From contig JBAZNL010000003.1 in the NCBI GenBank assembly GCA_041649275.1, positions 54,517-118,516 on the forward strand: a stretch of 64,000 nt of DNA, written 5' to 3'. Numbering within the stretch: position 1 is the first letter of the stretch; every line of letters begins with the position of its first letter. This document shows positions 17,491-24,601 of the stretch, piece after piece. A program made the translations under genes and the position numbers. This DNA is from Candidatus Izemoplasmatales bacterium. GTDB lineage: Bacteria; Bacillota_I; Bacilli_A; Izemoplasmatales; Hujiaoplasmataceae. The notes below the pieces were generated by a model. It was given only the letters and a program-made list of their open reading frames with translations, ran no database searches and was not told the DNA's origin.

Positions 17491-17936
17491 TCATCTCCAA
17501 CTCTCGATGATGGTAGGTTGATTTATTAATATTGGTTGAGTTGAGTATATCCTATTACTCCTAGGGACCTTGACGAAGTGTACAATTGAAGCTCATGCAT
17601 AATCGTCGAGTGAATTTTCAAGCGTTCTTAGGCCTATAGGTGAAACGAACGTACAGTGAAGTAATCATTTACAATAAATTCAGCTACAAAAAAATAGTCA
17701 TAGTGCTGTCACATTAAAAAAACATAATGGGAGAGATGACAAAGTAGTTTTAGAGCGGCCTTGATAATCCAATTTCTATACTATTTACGATAAGTGTGAA
17801 TATGCTTTTTGTCTTCAACAACATGTGGCATCCACATCCTGGGTGCCTTAATCATCATTCCTACAGGCGAGATGGTAAAATTTCAGCGATTCCCTTATAA
17901 TGGAAACAGACTGCATCAATGACTAGGAGACACGAT
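17491..17936 (+). other. AT-rich intergenic right flank of the AAA/subtilase island
   Basis: No gene is supported in these 446 bases. Stops occur in all frames and no ribosome site leads a usable frame. A hairpin at 17827-17847 (GGCATCC/GGGTGCC) followed by TTAATC recalls the tRNA-Ala terminator and could end transcription. A -10 element for the next gene is at 17896-17901 (TATAAT) with only a poor -35. No integrase and no copy of the tRNA 3' end are seen. Confidence 0.5.
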
Positions 17937-19340
17937 ATGACCCGATCCGCACTTGGCAAGAAACTCGCGTTCGCTTCCGCCGACATCTTCGGCGGCGGCT
18001 CCTTCAACATCATCAACTTCCTGCTTCCCGGCTTTCTCGCGCTCACGGTCGGGATCAGCCCCTACTGGATCAGCTTCATCATGCTGATCGCGCGCTTCTG
18101 GGACGCGATCACCGACCCGCTCATGGGATACCTTTCCGACCACACGAAGTCGCGGCTCGGGAAGCGCCGGATCTATCTCGTGATCTCGGCGCCGCTCGTC
18201 CTCGCCGGGATGTACTTCCTGTTCTTCCCGTTCGCCTTCCCGAGCCATACCCTCCGCGTCATCGCGGCGCTCACCGCGTACCTCGTCTTCACGATGATCC
18301 AGACCTCGGTGATGATCCCCTACTATTCGCTCTCGAGCGAGATCTCGAGCGACTACCAGGAACGGGCCTCGTACAATTCCTATCGTCTCGGCTTCAGCAT
18401 CTTTTCCTCGATCCTCTGCGTCGCCGTCCCCGGCATCATCGTCTCGCTCTTCCCCGACGACCGCGTCGGCTACCAGGTGATGAGCCTGATCTTCGGCACC
18501 TTCTTCGGCCTCAGCGTGCTCTTCACCGGCCTCTTCGCGAAGGAGGAGATCACGACGCCGGCGGTCACCTCGAAGCTCTCCCTCAGGGAGCTCGTCAAGC
18601 CGCTCGGCCTCCGACCCTTCCGCCAGTACCTCGGGATGTTCCTGTTCCTGCAGATGTCGATGGCGGTCATGAGCGGACTGTTCTTCTTCTACGTCGACTT
18701 CTACATCGTCAAGGACGTCACCGCCGCCGGGGAATCCTCGATGGTCGGCATGATCGCCGCGGCGTTGATGTTCGCGATGCAGATCGTCGCCCTGCCCGTC
18801 TACATCCGGATGATCGGGAAGAAGGGGAAGACCTACGCCTACCGCTTCGGCGCGATCGTCTGGATCGTCACCGCGCTCACGCTCCTCGTGATCCCCGCGA
18901 ACGTGAACCCGGTCGTGATCTACGTCGTCGGCGCGCTGATGGGCTTCGGGATCAGCGGTCCCGGCCTCGTCCCGCACACGATGTACGGCGACGTCGTCGA
19001 CGCCGGCCAGCTCAGGTTCAGGGACCGCCTCGACGGACAGATGAGCGGCTTCACCAACTTCATCAACAAGGTCGCGCAGGCCGTCGGCCTCGCCGCCGTG
19101 ATGGCCCTGATCGGCCTCGCCGGCTTTCAGTCGCAGGATCTGACGCAGCCGCCGCTCACCGAACAGCCGCCGGAAGCGATGCTCGCGATCCGGCTCATCA
19201 TGGCCCTCGTCCCGCTCGTCTTCATGGGCGTCGGGATTCTCATCTCGACCCGCTACCGGATCGATGCGGCGACCCAGAAGAAGATCGCCGAGACCATCCG
19301 CGACGGCGCGGACGCCGAAGAATTGATCCGGAACCTCTGA
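17937..19340 (+). CDS. MFS transporter, GPH (glycoside-pentoside-hexuronide:cation symporter) type
   Basis: A protein of 467 residues with about 12 membrane helices. ATG 17937 has AGGAGA seven bases upstream; an in-frame ATG at 17919 precedes that site and is not used. The signature of the MelB/XynP group is present: ARFWDAITDPLMGYLSDHTKSRLGKRRIYL (residues about 53-82), where the two Asp residues of the first half coordinate the coupling cation in MelB. The last residues are an acidic tail. It probably imports a sugar or related solute with Na+ or H+. The PlsC gene starts two bases after the stop codon, so a lipid-precursor substrate is an alternative. Confidence 0.85.
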   Translation: MTRSALGKKLAFASADIFGGGSFNIINFLLPGFLALTVGISPYWISFIMLIARFWDAITDPLMGYLSDHTKSRLGKRRIYLVISAPLVLAGMYFLFFPFAFPSHTLRVIAALTAYLVFTMIQTSVMIPYYSLSSEISSDYQERASYNSYRLGFSIFSSILCVAVPGIIVSLFPDDRVGYQVMSLIFGTFFGLSVLFTGLFAKEEITTPAVTSKLSLRELVKPLGLRPFRQYLGMFLFLQMSMAVMSGLFFFYVDFYIVKDVTAAGESSMVGMIAAALMFAMQIVALPVYIRMIGKKGKTYAYRFGAIVWIVTALTLLVIPANVNPVVIYVVGALMGFGISGPGLVPHTMYGDVVDAGQLRFRDRLDGQMSGFTNFINKVAQAVGLAAVMALIGLAGFQSQDLTQPPLTEQPPEAMLAIRLIMALVPLVFMGVGILISTRYRIDAATQKKIAETIRDGADAEELIRNL

Positions 19341-19342
19341 AG

Positions 19343-20503
19343 ATGAAGCGTCCGAATCCGCTCCTGTACGCGACGCTCGGCTTCCTGCTTCGGATCTACG
19401 CCTTCTTCAAGGGGCAGCGGATCCGCCGCCACGCGAAGATCAAGGGGCCGGCGATCGTCCTCTCCAACCACACGTCCTTCTACGACTTCATCTACACCAC
19501 CGCGGCGGTCTATCCGAAGCGCGTCAGCTACATGGCCGCCGGGAAGATGTTCTACGACCCCCTCCTCGGCTTCTTCCTCCGGATGGCGCGGGCGTTCCCC
19601 AAATGCCTCTTCCAGGCCGACCCGGTCGCGACCATGAACGTCTTCCGGATCCTCCGGCGGAAGGGGATCGTCTCGATCTTCCCCGAGGGGCAGATCTCGC
19701 CGATCGGCGTCACCCAGCCGATCGCGCCGTCGATCGCCAAGCTGCTCAAGAAGGCCAAGGTCGACGTCTTCGCCGTCCGCCACCAGGGCGCCTACCTCGT
19801 CAACCCGCCGTGGTCGAAGAAGAACTTCCCCGGACGGATCCAGACCGACGTCGAACTCGTCCTGACGAAGGAACGGCTGGCTTCGCTTACGGAAGAAGAG
19901 GTCCTCGCGGCCGTCGTCGAGGCGCTCCGCTTCAACGTCTCCTCCTTCGATCCCGAAGGCAGGTACCGTTACCGCATCAACGACATCGAGAACCTCGAAA
20001 GCGTCCTCTACCGCTGCCCGCGATGCGGCGGCGAGACGCTTCATGCGGACGGACGCGACCTCGTCTGCCCGGCGTGCGGGAACCGCCTTTCCTACGATCC
20101 CCACGGAAAAGTCGGCGGACTCCGGATCGACGACCTCTATCACGTGCAGGAGGCGGAGATGCGCATGCGGATCGAATCCGACCCGGCGTTCCGCCTCGAA
20201 GCCGACGTCCGGCTCGAGAGTTTCCGGGACGAGCGGCTCGTCGAGGTCGGCCGCGGCCGACTCTCCCTGACCCATGACGGATACCGCTACGAGGGCACCG
20301 TCGACGGCAGGGAAACCGTCCTCGCGTTCGATCCCAAGAACGTCCCGACGCTGCCGAGCGACCTCGGCAGAAACGTCCAGATCTACGAAGGCTACCTGAT
20401 CTACCAGTTCGCGATGGACGTCCCGACGATCCCGACGAAGTTCGTCATCGCCGCCGAAATCCTGCACGCGCGCAGCCTTTCCGGCGCGGCCGACGCGGCC
20501 TAG
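19343..20503 (+). CDS. PlsC-type 1-acylglycerol-3-phosphate acyltransferase with C-terminal zinc ribbon
   Basis: A protein of 386 residues, far longer than the usual 200-250. The acyltransferase motifs are clear: NHTSFYD (HX4D, near residue 40), then FPEGQISPIG (acceptor-binding motif, near 115). After residue 210 comes a four-cysteine zinc ribbon, CPRCGG-(13 residues)-CPACGN, and then about 150 residues of beta-rich sequence with no family I know. The catalytic domain should acylate lysophosphatidic acid or a related lysolipid on the inner membrane face. The gene is two bases from the transporter stop codon, so the two are translated together. The extension is the unusual part. Confidence 0.8.
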   Translation: MKRPNPLLYATLGFLLRIYAFFKGQRIRRHAKIKGPAIVLSNHTSFYDFIYTTAAVYPKRVSYMAAGKMFYDPLLGFFLRMARAFPKCLFQADPVATMNVFRILRRKGIVSIFPEGQISPIGVTQPIAPSIAKLLKKAKVDVFAVRHQGAYLVNPPWSKKNFPGRIQTDVELVLTKERLASLTEEEVLAAVVEALRFNVSSFDPEGRYRYRINDIENLESVLYRCPRCGGETLHADGRDLVCPACGNRLSYDPHGKVGGLRIDDLYHVQEAEMRMRIESDPAFRLEADVRLESFRDERLVEVGRGRLSLTHDGYRYEGTVDGRETVLAFDPKNVPTLPSDLGRNVQIYEGYLIYQFAMDVPTIPTKFVIAAEILHARSLSGAADAA

Positions 20504-20627
20504 ACGACCGATCGACCGCGCATGATTTCGCAAATTCGACCGAAATATGACGGAAAATCGCCCGATTGCCATATACAAGGGCATGAAATGGTGTTATAAT
20601 CGACATCAAAAAGGGGGCATTGAAAAG

Positions 20628-20951
20628 ATGGATAAGTACGTCAAGCTCTACAAGCAGATGTGGATCGACTGGAAGAACTACGAAGGCAAGATCAACCTGA
20701 ACGACTTCTGGACCAACATCGTCGTCCATATCATCGTCCAGTTCCTGATCGGCCTCATCATCGGCCTCATCAACATCCCGGTCCTCACCTCGCTCGTCAG
20801 CCTCGTCCTGCTCGTGCCGGTGATCGCCATGGGCGTCCGCCGTCTGCACGACGTCGGCGAGAAGGGTACCTACATGCTGTGGTGGCTCCTCCCGCTCGTC
20901 GGCTGGATCTTCGTGATCCTGAAGTGGGTCAAGCCGAGCGTCGCCGCCTGA
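20628..20951 (+). CDS. DUF805 family membrane protein
   Basis: A protein of 107 residues. ATG 20628 has AAAGGGGGC about ten bases upstream. A short amphipathic start (YVKLYKQMWIDWKNYEGKINLNDFW) is followed by two long membrane segments and the DUF805 signature IAMGVRRLHDVGEKGTYMLWWLLPLVGWIFVILKWVKPS. The family is common in bacteria, small and inner-membrane, and its function is not established. A -10 TATAAT at 20595-20600 lies upstream with no good -35, and a strong terminator follows, so it is probably monocistronic. Confidence 0.85.
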   Translation: MDKYVKLYKQMWIDWKNYEGKINLNDFWTNIVVHIIVQFLIGLIIGLINIPVLTSLVSLVLLVPVIAMGVRRLHDVGEKGTYMLWWLLPLVGWIFVILKWVKPSVAA

Positions 20952-20968
20952 GCCCAAGCGCAACGAAC

Positions 20969-20998
20969 AAGACACGGTCCGTCCGTGTCTTTTTCTTT
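20969..20998 (+). terminator. Intrinsic terminator after the DUF805 gene
   Basis: The arms AAGACACGG (20969-20977) and CCGTGTCTT (20983-20991) are followed by TTTCTTT. Confidence 0.8.
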
Positions 20999-21011
20999 AC
21001 CGGAATACCGC

Positions 21012-21040
21012 TTGACGGAAGCGGCGTGCGATTGTACAAT
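21012..21040 (+). promoter_or_regulatory. Promoter of the MATE gene
   Basis: TTGACG at 21012-21017 and TACAAT at 21035-21040 are separated by 17 bases. Confidence 0.75.
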
Positions 21041-21072
21041 GAATGAGCGAATCATGAAGGACGGGGAACACC

Positions 21073-22446
21073 ATGGACAAGAAAACGCTGATCTTCGAGA
21101 AACTGCCGATCTGGAAGGCCGTCGCGACGCTCGCGATTCCTTCCATTCTCTCGCAGTTCGTGACGATGATCTACAACCTCGCCGACACCTTCTACATCGG
21201 TCAGACGAACGACCCCTACATGGTCGCCGCGATCTCCTATTCGTTCGGCGCCTTCGCGCTCCTCGCCGCCTTCGGGAACCTCTTCGGGATCGGCGGCGGC
21301 AGCCTGATGGCGCGGATGATGGGCGCCAAGCGCCCCGAGGACGCGAAGAAGGTCGCCACCTTCAGCGTCTACGGCGCGAACGTCTTCTCGCTCCTCTATT
21401 CCGTCCTCCTCTGGATCTTCATGACGCCGATCCTCGAACTGCTCGGCGCCAGCGCGATGACGATCGGCTACGGCAGAGACTACCTGTTCTGGACCACCGT
21501 CGTCGGCGGTCTTCCGACGACCCTCGGGATCGTCCTCGGCCATCTCCTCCGCTCCGAGGGCGAGGCGAAGCTGGGCGCCGCCGGAATCGCCTTCGGCGGC
21601 ATCCTCAACATCATCCTCGACCCGATCTTCATCTTCGTGCTCGACCTCGACGTCGCCGGCGCGGCGATGGCGACGATGATCGCCAACGTCGCCGTGGTCG
21701 GATTCTACCTGATGACCGTCTTCTCCATCGGTCACCGTTCGAACGTCGGTTTCTCACCGTCCCGGCTCTCCGGGGCGAAGCAGGTCGCCGGTCCGGTCTT
21801 CGCGGTCGGTCTGCCCGCGGCGGCCGCCGTCGTCTTCAACGTCCTCGTCAACGCCGCCGTCTTCAAGGTGCTCTCGGGTTACGGCGACCTCGCCGTCGCC
21901 GCGATGGGGATCGTCAAGAAGATCGACTCGATCCCGCTCAACATCGCCCTCGGTCTCGGCCAGGGCGTCCTCCCGCTCGTCGCCTACAACTACGCCGCCA
22001 AGGACTTCGACCGCATGAAGGGTTCCTCGCGGTTCGCCCGATTCGCGGCGGTCGGGATCGCGAGCCTCTGCATCGTCTTCTTCGAGGTCTTCTCCGAACC
22101 GATCGTGACCTTCTTCATCCGGGAACCGGAGACCGTCGCGCTCGGCGCGCGGTTCCTCCGGATCGCCTGCCTCGGTACGATCCCGATGGCGCTTTTCTTC
22201 CTCTACAACACGACCTTCCAGGCGATGGGACACGGGAAGCAGTCGTTCTTCCTGGTGTTCATGCGCCAGGTGGTGATCAACCTCGGGATCCTCTTCCTGT
22301 TCGAAACGCTCTTCGGGATCGACGGCGTCGTCTGGACCCAACCCGTCGGCGACCTGCTCTCCGCGCTGATCGCATGGGTGCTCTTCGAACGCGTCGTCGT
22401 CTCGCTCAAGAAGGAACAATCGGGACTCGACCGGCGCTCCGCATGA
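21073..22446 (+). CDS. MATE-family multidrug/cation antiporter
   Basis: A protein of 457 residues with 12 predicted membrane helices in two homologous halves. The start of each half has the family look: LAIPSILSQFVTMIYNLADTFYIGQ in the first (residues 18-42) and a related hydrophobic pattern after residue 235. The GGGSLMARMMGAKRPEDAKK segment and LGIVLGHLLRSEGEAKLGAAG are typical of the DinF/NorM-like bacterial branch. It would export organic cations or drugs in exchange for Na+ or H+. It has its own promoter and a terminator overlapping the stop codon, so it is monocistronic. Confidence 0.9.
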   Translation: MDKKTLIFEKLPIWKAVATLAIPSILSQFVTMIYNLADTFYIGQTNDPYMVAAISYSFGAFALLAAFGNLFGIGGGSLMARMMGAKRPEDAKKVATFSVYGANVFSLLYSVLLWIFMTPILELLGASAMTIGYGRDYLFWTTVVGGLPTTLGIVLGHLLRSEGEAKLGAAGIAFGGILNIILDPIFIFVLDLDVAGAAMATMIANVAVVGFYLMTVFSIGHRSNVGFSPSRLSGAKQVAGPVFAVGLPAAAAVVFNVLVNAAVFKVLSGYGDLAVAAMGIVKKIDSIPLNIALGLGQGVLPLVAYNYAAKDFDRMKGSSRFARFAAVGIASLCIVFFEVFSEPIVTFFIREPETVALGARFLRIACLGTIPMALFFLYNTTFQAMGHGKQSFFLVFMRQVVINLGILFLFETLFGIDGVVWTQPVGDLLSALIAWVLFERVVVSLKKEQSGLDRRSA

Positions 22447-22465
22447 TGGAGCGCTTTTCCTTTTT
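22434..22465 (+). terminator. Intrinsic terminator overlapping the MATE stop codon
   Basis: The arms GCGCTCC (22434-22440) and GGAGCGC (22448-22454) flank the TGA, followed by TTTTCCTTTTT. Confidence 0.8.
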
Positions 22466-22547
22466 GATAGAAATGAACAAACGTTCATTGATACACTGTT
22501 CAAAGGGGATCCGCAGTGGTAGAATGGATACGAAGGAAGGTGTTCGG

Positions 22548-23408
22548 ATGAAGACGATCGTGGTCACCGGCGCGACCGACGGGATCGGCCGTGCCGCGGC
22601 AGAAGGATTCCTGAAGGCGGGCTGCCGCGTCGTCGGCGTCGCCCGCAACCGGAAGAAGGCGGCGGCCATGGAAGCGGATTTGCGCGAAGCGCGGCTCTCC
22701 TTCCAATTCGCCGACCTGTCGAGCGTGCGCGAGGTCGACGCGCTCGCCACCCGCCTGGCGGAGAGCTGCCCTGACGGCATCGACGCGCTCGTCCACGTCG
22801 CCGGGACGGTCTCGACGCATCGCGAACTCACCGTCGACGGCTACGAGAAGACGTTCGCGGTGAACCACCTCGCCGTCCACCACCTGACGATTCGGTGCCT
22901 CCCGCTGCTGGAGCGCCGTCCCGGCGCCCGCGTTCTCGTCGTCAGTTCGCGCGCCCACCGCTGGGGGCGGATTTTCTTCCGGGACGTTTCGCTGCGCGGC
23001 TTCTACTGGCTTCTGACGGCCTACGCCCAATCGAAGCTGATGAACGTCCTCTTCGTCCGCGACATGGCGCGGCGGATCGATCCCAAACTGGTTTCGTTCT
23101 ACGCGATCGATCCGGGTCTCGTCGACACCGGCATCGTCGCGAAGACGACGAAGGGACTCGAACGGTGGATCTGGAGCTGGCGGCGGAAGGCCGGCACTCC
23201 GCCATCGGTCCCGGCCGCGGCGATGGTCCGGATCGCGCTCGAGGACGCCTATGCGGGACGATCCGGTCTGTTCTGGATGGAAGGCGTCGAGAAGGCGCCC
23301 GCGCGCCGGTCCGGAACCGTCCGCACGATGGATCGGCTCCATGCGCTCTCGGACGCGATGGTCGACGTCGCGCTCGGCGGATCTTCGCGTTTTTCCGCGA
23401 AGAAGTGA
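22548..23408 (+). CDS. Short-chain dehydrogenase/reductase
   Basis: A protein of 286 residues. ATG 22548 is preceded by GAAGGAAGG; the frame upstream of it lies in the antisense-like shadow of the MATE gene and is not coding. The nucleotide-binding motif TGATDGIG is at residues 7-14, and an Arg soon after favours NADP(H). The active-site serine is in VLVVSSRAH and the YxxxK pair in TAYAQSKLMN. The later IDPGLVDTGI fits the classical SDR fold. The general look is that of the retinol-dehydrogenase-like SDRs of bacteria, which act on varied alcohols and ketones; the substrate is not predictable. Confidence 0.88.
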   Translation: MKTIVVTGATDGIGRAAAEGFLKAGCRVVGVARNRKKAAAMEADLREARLSFQFADLSSVREVDALATRLAESCPDGIDALVHVAGTVSTHRELTVDGYEKTFAVNHLAVHHLTIRCLPLLERRPGARVLVVSSRAHRWGRIFFRDVSLRGFYWLLTAYAQSKLMNVLFVRDMARRIDPKLVSFYAIDPGLVDTGIVAKTTKGLERWIWSWRRKAGTPPSVPAAAMVRIALEDAYAGRSGLFWMEGVEKAPARRSGTVRTMDRLHALSDAMVDVALGGSSRFSAKK

Positions 23409-23466
23409 AATCGCGGGAATCGCCACCTCCGGCGATCGCTTTCTTCCGCGATATGCTCGCACCGTC

Positions 23467-23495
23467 TTGAAATAATGCGGCGATGGTGCTATCAT
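23467..23495 (+). promoter_or_regulatory. Promoter of the DUF4234 gene
   Basis: TTGAAA at 23467-23472 and TATCAT at 23490-23495 are separated by 17 bases. Confidence 0.65.
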
Positions 23496-23530
23496 CAAGG
23501 AAAAGAAGCATCCGTCATAGGGGGATTTCC

Positions 23531-24487
23531 ATGGCACAGATCCGTCGTTTCCTCGGCAAAGTCCGGATCGAGTTCATCGCGATCGGGCTGTTTTTCCTGA
23601 CTCTCGTCGTCTTCTCCGCGCGCCTCTACGTCTGTCGCTTCGACGGCATCGTCGTCGCGCAGCTGTTCCTGTTCGCGTTTCCGCCGTTCTTCGGGCCCTT
23701 CGCGCGGGCGGTCGTTCTCGACGCCTGCTTCGCGACGATCGGCTTCATGGCGTTCGAGGGCGGTTTCACGAAACGTGCCAGACTCGCGTTCCGCGTCGGC
23801 TTCTACGTCGCCGCGGCGCTGTTTCTCGTCAACCTCGCGCTCGTCCTCCTCGGCGCCGGATCGGATCCGGCGACCGCGAACCTGTTCTTCGGGAGAGAGG
23901 AGTTCTCCGGCGGGGAATCCGTCCTCGTCGGCGGCTTCGGACTCGGGTTCTATCTCTACATCCTCTTTCTCGCCGTTTACGGCGTCGCCGTCTTCCTCCA
24001 TCCCGGATACGCCGGGACGGATGAGCCGACGCTGTGGCGCTGGATCCTGCGCAAGCTGAACCGGAAGGACCCGCTCGTCGCGCTCGATCCCGTCGGCGAC
24101 GCACAGATCGTCCGGAGCGTCCCGCTTCACGTCTTCTACACCGTCATCACCTTCGGCGTCTGGTACTACATCTGGATGTACCGGATGATCCGCGGGATCC
24201 ACAAGCTGGTCGGCGGACCCGCCGACCTCACGAAGGATTTCCTCCTCTCCGCGCTCGTCCTCCCGGGGATTCAGGTGATGTACGGCCTCAACCTGAAGAA
24301 GTGGGAGACCTTCCTCTTCCAGAACCGCGACCGGTTCGGCGTCAAGAAGCCCGACTTTTCGATCGCTTACCTCGTCCTTTCGATCCTCGGTCTCGGCGTC
24401 GTCGCCACGGCGATGATGCAGCTCGACCTGAACAAGGCCGCCACCGTCGCCAACGCCACGCTCCAGAACGAAGAAGCGCGTGCCTGA
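23531..24487 (+). CDS. Membrane protein with C-terminal DUF4234 domain
   Basis: A protein of 318 residues. ATG 23531 has TAGGGGGA upstream. Residues 15-165 contain about four membrane helices with no family match I can name. Residues 195-290 match DUF4234: a two- to three-helix module starting SVPLHVFYTVITFGVWYYIWMYRMIRGIHKL, with the characteristic aromatic run after a short basic loop. DUF4234 proteins are inner-membrane and uncharacterised. The last 30 residues include a final helix and a short charged tail. It is monocistronic, between a good promoter and a perfect terminator. Confidence 0.75.
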   Translation: MAQIRRFLGKVRIEFIAIGLFFLTLVVFSARLYVCRFDGIVVAQLFLFAFPPFFGPFARAVVLDACFATIGFMAFEGGFTKRARLAFRVGFYVAAALFLVNLALVLLGAGSDPATANLFFGREEFSGGESVLVGGFGLGFYLYILFLAVYGVAVFLHPGYAGTDEPTLWRWILRKLNRKDPLVALDPVGDAQIVRSVPLHVFYTVITFGVWYYIWMYRMIRGIHKLVGGPADLTKDFLLSALVLPGIQVMYGLNLKKWETFLFQNRDRFGVKKPDFSIAYLVLSILGLGVVATAMMQLDLNKAATVANATLQNEEARA

Positions 24488-24503
24488 CCGAAACGATTTC
24501 GAC

Positions 24504-24535
24504 AACGCGTCCGATCGGACGCGTTTTGTCGTTTC
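24504..24535 (+). terminator. Intrinsic terminator after the DUF4234 gene
   Basis: A perfect inverted repeat with arms AACGCGTCCGA/TCGGACGCGTT (24504-24525) is followed by TTGTCGTTT. Confidence 0.8.
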
Positions 24536-24601
24536 AAGGACGATTTCCGATCCTCTTCTTCGCCGCTCGTGCTATGATGGTACCATAGCGAGGTGCCTGC
24601 C

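Noticed and set aside
17747..17756. GTTTTAGAGC, the start of type II CRISPR repeats, in the island flank
   Set aside because: It is a single 10-base occurrence with no repeats, spacers or cas genes nearby; a chance match.
20985..22547. Very long plus-strand frame running through the MATE region into the SDR
   Set aside because: It is a stop-poor shadow frame in GC-rich DNA, rich in Arg and low in hydrophobics. The MATE gene in another frame is clearly real, and only the part from ATG 22548 (the SDR) codes in this frame.
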